Positions 47,343 through 59,539 of a stretch of DNA of 64,000 nt are shown piece after piece; the stretch's first letter is position 1; every line of letters starts with the position of its first letter. The notes beneath the pieces were generated by a model that was given only the letters and a program-made list of their open reading frames with translations, made no database searches and had not been told where the DNA came from. Source of the stretch: Desmodesmus armatus (taxonomy: Eukaryota; Chlorophyta; Chlorophyceae; Sphaeropleales; Scenedesmaceae); NCBI GenBank assembly GCA_007449985.2, contig VIIQ02000826.1, forward strand, positions 62,001-126,000, written 5' to 3'. A program made the translations under genes and the position numbers.

Positions 47343-48546
47343 GGTTGTTGCTCTAGCAGCACTCCAGGAAGACGTTGATTGGGAATCTAGAGTGGCGCAG
47401 CTATTGGTTGGCTACTCCCTGCACTAACGGATGAGAATGGATACGAAGGGCGCCTGTCATGCATTGTAATGCATCGCTTTGCAATGACGTCAACCTCGGT
47501 CTCCGGCAGACGTTGGCCGACATACTTCAGTGCCTCCTTTATTGAACCGTGGTTTCAAACAGAACTATGGAAAGTGCGTTGGAATGGACGACGCAGCATT
47601 GGCAGCGCCGACACCGCGTCTTCGACGTTGTCCGTACTGCCAGCACGGATGACGAAGACAACCAAGGCGGCTGTTGTTGCACACTGACTGTACACTACAA
47701 AAAGACTACCATCACCTTGGGCATAAGGTCGCATGGGGGTGCTGGCGTTCAGCTGGCATCCAGGCTAGCGTAGTAGGTCGATATTTGCTCTGTTGACAAC
47801 CAGCCAGCCGCCTCCAGGCTGCATCAGGCCTACTAAGCCTTCCTTGGCCTAGGAAATTCCTAGCTACTCCCTATAGGGAAGCCTCCCACGGCAGCCTGCT
47901 GTTGCTGTGGCCGTCACCGATCTACACCTGCAACCACTGGCGAGCGTGGATATGCAGGTAAGCCAGGTGATCAGCAGACTGATCAACACATTTACTGCAG
48001 TACGCGTAATGCATACCTTGGTACACACAGCCAATGCCAAGATGTTGCACCACCATGACGGCATGCTGCACAATGCCACCAGCTGCGTACACTTCACCTG
48101 AGCTCTGGCACAGTCCAACAACCACCAGCACCACACACGCAAAGTAAAGCAGGCCCCCGTCACAAAAAACACCATCCACAGCATCATGGCAGCCTGAGCG
48201 CAGAGAAACTGCTAGCTGAACTCTGAACAGGGCTGATTCAGCACATGGCATGGCCGTACTACGGCCACAGTATGCAGCCCTCTTCACTGCGTGGCCAAAA
48301 CTGGCCACGACAAATGCTGCAAACTGTGCTTGTCACCCATAGTACCTCAGGCACAAGGCCCTCAACCATGCTCGCAACACCCCTGCGCATAATCTTGCTT
48401 CCAGCAAAGCTTGCGTATCAGCCTGGCACAGTGCTGATGCAACCGCTGTCACCGTCAGACGCATCCAAACGACACCCCCACTGCAAGGAACACCTGGTCT
48501 GCTTCAAGCAGCAGCAACAGCTGTGCTCTGCATGCAGCTGCCAGGG
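47343..48546. other. Intergenic region
   Basis: Upstream sequence of the Pro-rich gene and 3' side of PAM68. No gene, RNA or repeat recognised. Confidence 0.5.
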
Positions 48547-49248
48547 TCACTGCTGGTCCTTGTTCTTGTTCAGCAGGATGGGCAAGTTGGCCTGCACGAT
48601 GCAGCAGCAAGTCATCATGGGCAGGTCGACCCCTTATGACAACTGGGTGCCAACCATGCATTCAATGCATGTCACGCAGGCGCTCGACCCAGCACCATGG
48701 GTCCACACATTAAGCAATGTGCTATTTGGTTGGTGAGGGTTGCTATCTTGGCTTTGAAGTGTAATTCACATGCGCTGCAAACACGGTGCCTGGGCGCAGT
48801 GTGCTGACAGCAGTGTGCGCACCTGCAGCTCTGTCCAGCCCAGTGCGCTGCCCTCCCTGCGTGGGTCCCATGAGGTTGACAGGATGCCGTATGATATGCC
48901 CAGCAGGCCCCCACCAAACATCATGGCTTGGGTGACATACACCACCCAGATGGGGTACTCAATCTTCTGGACAACCTGCACAGGACGGGAGCGAACACGG
49001 GGCAGTACACATGTATGATGAGGCTGGAAGGTCTGTTGGTGTGTTGCTTGTAAGGCAGGGGTAGGCGGGACGCGCAGGGCACTGTCTGCAAGTTGTTGGT
49101 GCTACCTGCACACCCTGGCTTGTACACCAATGTCAGCTGCCGGGCTGTCAGCACACGCCGCTGCTGCATGGAGTACCAAGCCAGACCTCTGCACACAGGA
49201 CTCAGTTATTGCTGAGGCACGAACTGATATGCTGAGTATGCTGTCAAG

Positions 49249-49299
<51 letters not shown>

Positions 49300-49992
49300 A
49301 TCGTTGTTAGTCAGTCAATCAGCCAGCCAGCCAGCCAGTCAGCCAGAGTGTCTCACCCTCAGGTACCAGAAGACGGGAAACAGCAGCATGCCTGTCACCA
49401 CAGGCAGCCCCGCAAACGTGATGACGCGCTTGAACATGCGGTCAACAACAACCTGCGGCGTCTCCGTCAGCTGGCCACCACGTGGGGTGACTGCTGCTGC
49501 TGCTGCACGACAGGCTGCTGCTGCTGCTGCTGAACTGCTGCTGCTGGAGCTGCTGCTGACGCCTGCGGCCGCTCTGCTTCCTGCTGCTGCTGTATGGATT
49601 GCTGAATCGCTCCTGGTGCAGGCTGCCAGCCTGGCCCTGGCCGTGATGACACCTTCCCACGTTTGTTCGTCTGCATGCAGCAGTATTATGTTTCAGATAG
49701 TAGAGTAAAGCTGAACACAACTCCTGCAGGTCGATACGATTGCCAGGCTATGGTTACGTGGAGCAGCAGCAGCATGTCCAACCTTGGCTGGAGCCTGCTT
49801 GCCCTTCTTGGCACAGACAGGAGCACATGTCAGGCGACGTCCAGGTGCCAAGGGTCTCTGCAAATGACAATTGAGCAGGTTAGGACACCTGGTCTCGTTT
49901 CCATCAGCACAGCATCTGTTCCTGCATCTGCAACACCATACCTGCCCAAAACCCGCAGAAGCCGCCCGCTGCATGGCACAGGCCTGATGCAT
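48547..49992 (-). CDS. PAM68: PAM68-like photosystem II assembly protein
   Basis: Thylakoid membrane protein needed for early PSII assembly in plants and green algae. Five exons: 49992-49942, 49857-49758, 49670-49357, 48975-48823, 48591-48547; 220 aa, phases agree. A transit peptide (RPLAPGRRLTCAPVCAKKGK) is followed by a low-complexity Ser/Ala stretch, then the conserved core: VVVDRMFKRVITFAGLPV, a first hydrophobic helix (TGMLLFPVFWYLR), a second (WVVYVTQAMMFGGGLLGISY) and the family signature GILSTSWDPRREGSALGW. A second in-frame Met at 49,974 could be the start. In exon 3 a CAG-rich tract is read as Ala/Ser; only this frame joins the upstream exon and the core. Confidence 0.9.
49251..49299. 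repeat. CTG microsatellite in PAM68 intron 3
   Basis: About 16 ctg units, followed at 49,312-49,346 by a short imperfect cagc/cagt repeat. Confidence 0.9.
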
Positions 49993-50192
49993 TGTGTTTG
50001 TTATTTGACTGGCTGGAAGCTTGTAAGGCTCAGGAACGACTAGAGGGGGTGTGGTGACAAAAAGAGACGCAGTAGCAGATCAAGCAGTGACGAGGATCAC
50101 GGCTGTGACACTATTATTCAGATGAATCATGTACAAGAACTGCGCCGTGGCATTCAAAGAACATCAAACACCCTCAAAGTGTGACGAGTGAC

Positions 50193-53100
50193 ATGGCAGT
50201 TGATTACAAATTCAGGGAGGGAGAGCAGCCTGGCTCCTCTGCCCTGTTCACTGTACTCAGCCTGCTTTCCTGCTGTAGTATCTATCTTGCTGCCCCAGCC
50301 TGCTTTCCTGCTGCAAGCTCTAAGACTGAAGCAAGTGCATGGACAGACACTGACACCGGGGGCCCCTCAAACTGTGCATCGTGGTCACAGATGCTCCACA
50401 AGCCGTGCCCAGGCAGCTGGAAGTTGCATAAGGGTTACCAAAAGTCGGGTTTCCATGTGCATGCCCCCCATTCTCAGCACAGGCAGCACCACTCACGCCA
50501 CAGCCTGGCAACGGCAGCAGCACCCCAAGCGGGTGCAGCAAACCCAACTGATGTTGATGTCGTGGTGGTGGGCTCCGGCATCATAGGGCTGCTGGTCACA
50601 CGTCAACTGCTGCTCAGCAGCCAGCTGTCTGTGGCCCTGTTTGACGTCAAGCAGCCGTGTGCTGGAGCCACTGGAGCAGGTGTGCGTGCAGGACACTCGG
50701 CCCCTGACACTTGCAGGCCGGCAGGCAGAAGGGTTGGCTGTTGCAACCACCCACCAGCCAGCAGTCAATGCATCATTCAGCGGATCAGCGCAGTCCTGCC
50801 AACTCACAGGCACTCAAGCCTAGAGACCACATGTTGCAGCCTGCAACGACTTGGCAAGTCGTGCCCCCTTCTGCGCAGACGAGCCCACATTCAGCCCAGC
50901 AACACTATGACCCCAGTATGGTTTGATGAGTTCCAGGGGCTGTTGTACCTCAGTGGGCACCAAGAGACCACTGATCGCTGACAATCACTTCTTCCTTCCT
51001 TCCTCAATGCCTGGCCCCCACCTCCACCGCCAGGCCAGGGCTACATCTGGATGGCCCACCGCGACCCCAGCTCCCTGGCTGGGCCCTGGCACGCCGCAGT
51101 AAGGCACTGTGGGAGCAGCTGGCAGCAGGGCAGCAGCCGCACACCAGCACAGCCCTGCAGGAGGCTCTGGAGTGGCAAGCAAACGGCAGCTTGCTGCTGG
51201 CGACCACAGGTAAGAGCAGCACTGCTGCTGCGCCAAGCCGCTGGACTCGTGCTGACTGCCCTGCACAGCGGTGACTAACCCCCGCACCCCCCCAAACACT
51301 TAGGGTTCAGGTTTAGGGTTTAGGGGTTCATCGGCTGGATAAACTTCCTGTGTCTACACACCCCACAGCATGATGCCAGTCTGGGCTATCTGCAACCGTC
51401 ACCGCTTTACAGCCAACGCGCTGCTGGCAGTCCTTGCGCCATGATGCTCCGCCAGGCAAGCCACAAGTCACTCACTGCCTTGCAACGTTGCGCCCATCAC
51501 GCTGGCAGCACTGCTCCCAACCGCCCCACTGCTTGAACACTGCATCGTTGGTTGCCTTTCCTGCATGCTTCCTCCAGATGCCGAGGTGCAGCAGCTGCAG
51601 CAGCGGGCTGTGATGCTGCAGCAGCAAGGAGTGGAGGGGGTGGTGGTGCTGAGCCCCAGGGAGCTCCTGATGCTGGAACCAGCCCTCCAGCTGCCACCTG
51701 GCTCTAGGGGCTTGCTGGTCAAGAGCGATGCGCAAATAGTAAGCTGGGGCCGGTACACGGGCTGTAGGATTCTACAGTCCTGCTGATAGAAGAACCTTGC
51801 TTGATTGCATGCCAGCACACAACACTAGCAGGCGTACCACTGGCAAGCAGGTCTGTGTGATTTGAGGCTTCAAGCCCAGCAGTGCTGGGCAAAGCCGGGC
51901 AGAGTTGTTGACAGTTGCTGGCTCTATGTGGGCTGCTTTGCACATGCAGAACGGCAAGAAGGCGGCCTTCGGTTTGCTGGAGGAGTGTCAGCTCTTGGCT
52001 GCAGCTGCAGCACCCAGCAGTCCTGGCAGCAGCAGCACCAGCAGCACTAGCAGCAGCAGCAACAACAGGCTGCTTGTTGGGCTGCATGAGGGTGTGGAGC
52101 AGGTGACACCCCTGGGGCCAGGGGCCGGTGTGGAGGTCACCACCAGCAGCAGCAGGAGGTGAGGCGCCAGTGCTGGCCCATGAAAGCCCCTTGCCCAAGC
52201 TGAGGGCTGGCAGCACGCATGTGTGTGGTGCACGTGAGCAGTGTGGCGAAGCTCAACAGCTCCATGTGTCGCATTTGATAGCATTTGCACTGTGCTGGTG
52301 TACTGCTGTCACTCCACGCCAAGCAGTAGTGTGCAGCCAGAGCCATTGATGATGTTCAGCAGTTGAGGCGCTGCACACATCTGGCTTTGGCAGAGCAGCA
52401 CAAGTAAGCCAGCCAGTGCTGGAGCTATCGGCAAGATAGTACCGTTTGCTGACAGCAACTGACGCTGACGCACGCTCCTGTGCCCCTGGTTGCAGGGTTC
52501 GTGCAAGGCATGGTGTTGTTGTCGCTGCTGGGGTATGGAGTGGCAAGCTGCTGTCAGCCGCCACTGGTAATGCTGCCTGGCAGCAGCTGCTGCAGCCCAG
52601 GAGGGGCCACTTGCTGGAGCTGCCACTGCCTGAGGGCATGCCTCCACTGCACACAGGTGCGAGGCAGGACAGGAGGGGGATAGGAAGGGGGGGGGAGGTG
52701 GGCAGGGCGATATGTATCGGGCAGGGTGAGATGAGGCAAATGAGGGTGACCTGAACAGCGTGCAGGCCGGCCCAGGCCGGTCCAGTCTGCATATGGTTTG
52801 TTTCTTGCTTCAGCAAACAAGGTGGGGTTGGAATTGTGGCAGCCACACTGCCGTTGCTGAAGCGTTACCCTTGGCGGCTGTTATAGTGCAGATTACAAAT
52901 TCGCAGTGTGGTTGGTGCTGGATGAGCGCAGGCAATGCTTGTCTGCAATCTGGCTTGGTGTTGTCCCTCATCAGCCCAGGGTGGGGCATCTGCCGTCCTC
53001 AGGATGCAAGGGCAAGGGGCTAACAAGCTTGGTGTGATGGTGCAACGTGTTGCGTCTTTGTCGCTCAGGCATGATGGAGCTGTCCTACACCCAGCACTAC

Positions 53101-53888
53101 AGCACAGCTGGGCACACACAGGGCCCCAGCACATCAGGCAGCCCAAGCAGCAGCCCAAGCAGCAGCAGCAGCAGTCATGCTGGTGCCTGTGAGAGTGACC
53201 TGCCGGTGGACATCACTTTCACTGCCACTGCAAGCGCCTCGGGCTCGCTTCTCATAGGTGGGTTGTGACACAGAATTTCCAAGGCAAGGGCGGGGGGCCT
53301 GGCAAGACCAGCCGCTCACGTTCTGAAGCTGTGGCAGCGGAGATGTTTGCAGCAGGTGCGCCTGATAACGGGTGTTTGCTCAGTGGTACAAGCCATAGTG
53401 GCAGGCATACAGGCAGGTGGGTGCCCAGGGGAGTAGTTGGGCGCAAGTAGTTTGCTGCCGCAGGGGTGTCATGCATGACAGGGCTGTCCGTCTGGCTGCG
53501 TCCTGTGTGTGTTGCAGGTAGCTCCAGGGAGTTCAGCGGGTGGGAGTCAGTGCCCAGCAGCAGTATCATCTCTGCTATACTGCAGAGAGCCAGCGTCTTC
53601 CTGCCAGGCCTAGCAGCAGTCAGCAGCAGTGACATGCTGCAGTCTACGCGAGTAGGGTTGCGGCCGTATGCAGTTGGCGGGCTGCCTGCGATCGGGCCAG
53701 TGCCGGGGCTACCAAATGTGGTTGTGGCAGCAGGGCATGAGGGCTCGGGGTTGTGTTTGGGCCCTGCTACTGCTGAGCTAGTGGTGCATCACTTGAGTGG
53801 AGGGAAGGGGGCCAGCAAACAGGTTGAGGATCTGTTGCATGCCACACAAGAACTGCTGCCAGAACGCAGACTACAGGCATGTGTGTGA
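50193..53888 (+). CDS. FAD-dependent oxidoreductase, DAO family
   Basis: Probable flavin amine or amino-acid oxidase-like enzyme, resembling the plastid-predicted FAD oxidoreductase family of plants (Arabidopsis At5g48440 type). Exons: 50193-50679, 51034-51209, 51578-51738, 51950-52158, 52496-52656, 53069-53257, 53518-53888. A basic, His-rich leader precedes the dinucleotide fold DVDVVVVGSGIIGLLVTRQL. Then ATGAGQGYIWMAHRDP, HGVVVAAGVWSGKLL in the substrate domain, and the C-terminal FAD-binding block GLRPYAVGGLPAIGP with NVVVAAGHEGSGLCLGPA. Exon 2 changes frame between MAHRDPSSLAGPW and LARRSKALWEQL (51,070-51,090); its length is one base short of keeping phase. Ser-rich inserts in exons 4 and 6 look like algal low-complexity expansions. 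The start could be later (Met at about 50,391). Confidence 0.8.
51299..51327. repeat. Telomere-like tttaggg repeats
   Basis: Sequence ttagggttcaggtttagggt followed by ttagggg lies in intron 2 of the FAD oxidoreductase. It matches the TTTAGGG telomere unit with imperfections; only two to three units. Confidence 0.6.
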
Positions 53889-55352
53889 GCTGTAGTCTGC
53901 TGACACGTATTACTTTCAACCCCAGTAAGCCACAGCAGTGTTGTAGTAGAATCGCAGAGGCTGAAGCTGTGCCGTGTCTGTCACAAAAAGAAGTGGTTAG
54001 TGATGCATATGCAGCTGAAGCTAGATGAGCTTCGGGGCCCCCCAACCCTTGGCTCACTGTGACATGAAGGTAAGCCACAGCAGTGGCGATGTGATCCTGA
54101 CTGCGTTTGGTGTCCCTACAACTCCTGGCTGTGCTGCTGGCTGTGCTGGTGTACTCCTTGCACAAGACTCTACTAGTGCTCGTTATGGGCTGAAGCACTG
54201 AAAGTTAGTGGAGACGTCACGTCAATACAACTGCTCAGCGGCATACAACCTGGTGCAGTAGCAGCTTGAGTTGAGACAATGAGCTTGAGATGGCACAATG
54301 AGCAGAGTGGCATTACACAGCAGCACCAGCCAGCAAGACCCCGCATGAGCAGCACAGGACAGGGGCCGGCACAGCCCACAAACCCGCAGTGCCCTGGACT
54401 GGCACTAGGCGGAACCCGCAGTGTCCTGATTGACACTGGCGGTCTGAGGTGACCATTGATCCTGACAGCCCGCGCATTGAACGCAGCGAGCTGACAGAGA
54501 CTATACAGCACAAGCTGGGGCGGGGCTACCGCATCGCCAGCCACTGGGCAACCAACTCATCTACTCTATGAGTGATTCAACCCACATCCCGGCAGCCACC
54601 ACTATAACCGCCAACAGCCAGCGGGGCACACTTATGCCACTCACTGCTGCCACCCGCTAAGTCAGGGTCCTGTGCCCTCACTGGGTGCAAGCAGGTACCT
54701 CTAGACCAGGTGGGGAGGTGCTGCATGAGCTTAACCAAGGCCTGATGACTGTGGACATCTCCACAGGCATACAGACTGTCGTGCGGACACAGCGCACACG
54801 ACAGCACAACTACTGCGCCACTGTTACGGTGGTCGCAGTTCTACTGCGCCCATATCATGGGTCGCAGTTCTAGCCAACGCGCAGGCAGCGTTCAAGCATG
54901 CCTTGTGGCAAGCGGCACAATCAAGTGCCCTAGGGAACTGTGCACAAACATGGCTGCCCCACCGCACATCAGCTGAGGCGGTCCACCTAAAGCATCGTGG
55001 GGTGTGTGCGTCATACCAAGCCTACACCAACTGACAAAGCACGCTGCTTGATCAGGAACACCACAAAAACTGCAGCATCCAAACCAGCAGACGCACCCCA
55101 GACAAAAACCACAGCAGACGGTCGCCCACCCACTGCTTCTCTGTCAACCGCCGTGCAAACCACTCCACTCTTTTCACTTTTCTGCATCCACCGCTGCTGC
55201 AGCTGCTTGCGCAACTGCTGCAACTGGCGCAGAGACCCCATGGGGTGCTGCAGCTGAAGGGACCCTGGGAACTAGGCCCGTCTGCAGCCGTGCCAGGCCC
55301 CCAGCGCCCCAGCTGCAACACCAGGGCCCTCAACAGCCTGTCAAGCGGATGC
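53889..55352. other. Intergenic, convergent 3' regions
   Basis: Lies between the FAD oxidoreductase and the RPS12 3' end. A partial direct repeat (cccgcagtgccctggactgg / cccgcagtgtcctgattgac) occurs at 54,379-54,435. No gene recognised. Confidence 0.5.
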
Positions 55353-56905
55353 TTAACGGCTCTTGAGGTAGTCCTGCAGCACGTTCAGGCCCTCAGTCTC
55401 CTCTCCATAGTCTGCAGGGACACAGGACACAAACAAGTTCATATGAGTACTGGAGCATGAAATTGTCGCACTACACACCACATGGAGCTCCTGGGCAGAT
55501 GCAAGCCAACCCTGTACCGCCAAGTCTCACAGTAACCATCTCAGATTCATGCTAGCATTTGTCACCAAACAGAACCCAAAGAACACACAGCCCACACCCA
55601 GTACAGAACCCTGCTTAGCCCCGGCTACCCACCAGTGATCACTGCGCAGCTGCAGCCGACCACCTTGCGGGCGGTACCCTCGCTGTCCAGCTTGCAGAGG
55701 CCTGCCCACTCGCCGAGCTGCTTGTTCTCGGGCACACTGCGGGACACACAGAACCCAAGCAGACACGGCAGCCGGGGTTCAACAGTCAGTTCAAATATCA
55801 TTGACAGATGAGGCTGCAGCGTCCTGCATCAGTGGCCAAGCATGCACAAGAAGCCTTCGGCTGTGTGCCCACAGGGCTAAGCAACACCCTCAGGCCCGAT
55901 CATGGGGCTCTCTGCGTCGCTTGGCTGAGCGGCATGGAACCAGGCTAGCATTGCGGCTTGGCGCGCGCACAACACCCCACGCCTGCTGTCGAGCTGGCAG
56001 GCACCTATGCCATTGAGCAAACAGGACCAAATTGATGGCGATGCATGCCAATTATGCTCGTGCACCAGCCCTGCCACACCCGACCTGCCCGCTTAGGTGT
56101 CTCCCCTCTCCTCCACGTACCTGATGAGGTTGACGTTGTGCTCAGCGCACAGTGCCTCGATCAGCTTCTTGTAGTCGGGCTGGTTGCAGTCCTCAGCAAG
56201 GATGCACAGCTGGGCCTCACCCTGTGCAGGAAGGCAGCAAGGGGAGCGTCGCAGCAGACAGACAGACAGACATGAAAGATCAGCTGCCCGTCAACACTTG
56301 TAGCCATGAGCTTCATGGTTACGGACGAGTGGTGAGCGCCATCTGCAGCATGCACATGGTCAAACAGCGGAAGCCACACTGCCTGCACAACTGCGTTGCT
56401 GCTGCTTGTAGGGATGCAGGGGCTGCATGGCATGTCCTAGCCTGCTCCTGTCCGCATACACAGCTACTCACACGCTCGATGGCGCGTGCTGCCTCGTGCA
56501 GGCCACGGGACAGGCCGTCGTGTGCCAGGGACTTCTTCAGCACCAGCTGCACAGCGGTGTTGATGTCCATGGGCTCCCCAGGGGCGGGGGCAGCCACCAC
56601 CACGGGTGCAGCATCCTCTCTGTAAAAAAGAGAGACATGTGCAGATCATTACTATGCACAGAGCACACACATGCAGGTTGCTCTGCTGCTGTGCTGATGC
56701 TGCTCCTGCTGAGCAGATCTGGAACTGCTGCTCCCTTGAGCTGCTGCACAGCATGGACTGAAGCGATGCGCAGCTGCTTGTTGGTGAGCTCAGAAAGCGT
56801 TTGCGCCGCGCTGTGCATTGCGTCAGCTGTCAGTTGCCAAGAACATGCTGGCGCCGCAGATGGTCTCGAATGGCAGTGCCCGGTTGCTCACCCTGCGTCA
56901 GACAT
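55353..56905 (-). CDS. RPS12: 40S ribosomal protein S12 (eS12)
   Basis: Component of the cytosolic small ribosomal subunit. Five exons: 56905-56892, 56619-56472, 56221-56121, 55736-55633, 55411-55353; 426 nt, 141 aa, the usual family length. Starts [13 protein letters not shown]. Conserved blocks include [79 protein letters not shown] and the C-terminus [19 protein letters not shown]. The 14-nt first exon directly after the ATG is typical of ribosomal protein genes with an intron near the start. All phases agree. Confidence 0.96.
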
Positions 56906-59539
56906 CTTGGTCCTCGGCGATGTAAGCCTCCCGTATGTCTGAGAGTCCTCGAGGAAACTGCAGCAGGAGCGCAGGCACACACAGCTGTCAAGTGAGGCTG
57001 CTGCATTAAGCAGTTGAGCAGTGAAAGCTACAAATTTGCGGTAAACCCACCTTGTATGTGGTACCAGATAGCAAGAGGGCCTTCTGAGCGCCGGTGCAGG
57101 CCATATCCCACCCCCTGGCCAGTTCTGTTGGCGGTGACGTTACAGTGTTTGACTGTTGAAGATGTTGCACGCCAGAGACTGATCTAGCAGGCATATCATG
57201 GCGTACATGCCTCTCTGCAGCTTGCACAATACTTTCTTAGGCATCACCTTGCGGCCAGCAGACTTGCATTCACCTCACTGTTGGCGGCAACATCACCGCC
57301 AGCCTGTCAAAACCTGCGCAGCACAGCACCATGCCCTGGTGGCCATGATGGCCGTATAATGCAGATGGTTACAATGGTGGTCTGGCACTTCAAAGTACAC
57401 AGCATGCTGTTGGACGCCTGCCACCCCATCAATGTCTTTGCCATGCTTTGGCCTTTTCATTGCCCAGGGACAGCATTGCCGCTGTGTGATACTGCTGTCG
57501 CGCAGAAACAGTCACTTGGCAACATACGCATTTTTGCACTCGTAAGAGCACAACATAACGAGAACAAGTAGCAAGGCCCGGATGCAGCAAGCACCAGGCA
57601 ACCTGCCCTGCAACCATGGCCCGCAAACACACACAGTACAGCATAATTGGCCATGACAGGCCAAAGCCAGTCCCCTTTTTTGCAGGCACAGGCAGGCAGG
57701 GCAGGCAGGCAGGCACCAGCAAGCAGTACACACCACATGTATGGACATGTCCACTACACTGCCAACCGTGCAGGGCCTGCAATCAACCACCCACAGGCAT
57801 GGCTCGGCCCAGACACTCTTCACAGTTCAAGCCAAAGCCAAAGCAACAGAGTGACCAAAGACAAACACGACAGAAACGAGTTTCCGCTGAGCTGTGTATC
57901 TCTCCGTGTCTGTCAAGCTGTGCAGCAGGTGCACACAGTCCGAAATCTCGCACCTTGTTTCGCTTGCAAAAATGTCACACGCTTGTGCCAGCAGAGCACA
58001 TCCTGAATTGAGCACTGCATGAATCTGGGTGTTCACTGTCACCAAACAGCACGCTCCAAGCCCTGGCATATATATACCATGCACCAAACAGCGGTGCGCA
58101 CAGCCAAGAGCGCAATCAAGTTGCAGCAATAACAGCGGCAGTTTCTGGGGCCCTTGCACATGTTTTGGCCCAGGGCCACAATAAGCTGAGCAATCCACAT
58201 GCAGCGCATGTCGTGCAACCAGCACTCTGGCACCCTGCTTCATGGAGCCCCCGGCCGACTGCATACCAAAGGGGCTCCAGTCACATAGGCACACATGGCG
58301 CGGGCTGTATCAGATACTGCCGCCATGGCACACATCACTCTCAAGGGTCTGATGGTTAAGGCTTGCATGAAGCCGAGCTGTCACGGTTGCACAATATAGG
58401 GATGCTGCACTCTCGATATGTATATGGGGCAGGCCTGGAGCAGGAATGCATGCATTGCGTTCAACAGCCATGCAGACTGCACAGCTGTCAAATACACAGA
58501 GCAGCACACAGAGCACACAACTCTTCCAACAGGCACATCCACCATACCCAAAAGGGAAACAGCCAGAACAAAAAAGCCGAGCAACAAGCAAGTAGGCAAC
58601 TCCGCCCCCAAAGGGCGCATGCCCAAACCTCACGACACCATATCTCACTTCACACACTCTCATATCATGCCCCTTTGAGGCCCTCTCAAAGCATATGCTG
58701 TGTGCATGGAAGTATCATCAGTAACGCGCGTCAAAATGAGCCACAATGTCCCCAGCACAAAGCTAAGACAGGTCACGACAGCAACTCTCTCTGTCGGCCT
58801 GTCCACAAGCAATACCAGGGACAAAACTGTTGCCGCATGGCTATCCAGCATGTGACTGTTCTATTAGCAGAGGCTACCATGAGGACCAGGCTGTTGCCTA
58901 GCCAATCAGCTGCCCTGCCAGCAAACCCAACCACACTGCACCCCTGCACACAATGAAACACCCAGGCAACAACACTCTGCTGGCTGGCCCACACGTACTA
59001 GGCGAGCAGGCCAGCACACCTCCTTAATAAGTGGACCATACCCTGACACACACCTAATGGCCATGTTCCCCAATCATACAAGCCACACGCAACATCATTC
59101 ACTGCACACAGCACCAGCTGACAAGGAACCCAACGTCATCACATCATTTCCAGAAGTCCCGGCTACTGCGTACTGCAGTGCTGGCCACAAGCGGTGGCAT
59201 GTGCATGACCTGCATGCATACTCCACTGAACACGCACACACAGCCTCGATTGGTGTGTCAGCTGACTGCACTCCCTATATCAACACAATCAGCCCAACAC
59301 CCAACACCCAACACACTCCGGCTGGGTGCTACTGCTGGCCGCCCATCCCTGCAGCTTCAGCTGTTCACCACTCTGCAGTGCCATTCCATGATACATCCTG
59401 TTGGCATGAGATCAACGCCGGGCAAAAAAACCTCGTGGCTACACACAACACATCCATCCTGTATCTGATGGTTTCAAGGCATGGGTCAACACTGCAACAC
59501 AAGCAACCCCACCCCTGGCCACCAACCAACCTAGAGCTG
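56906..59539. other. RPS12 upstream region and intergenic
   Basis: About 2.6 kb without a recognisable gene on either strand. The proximal part must hold the RPS12 promoter. The remainder includes CA-rich stretches and the 3' UTR of the next minus-strand gene. Confidence 0.5.
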
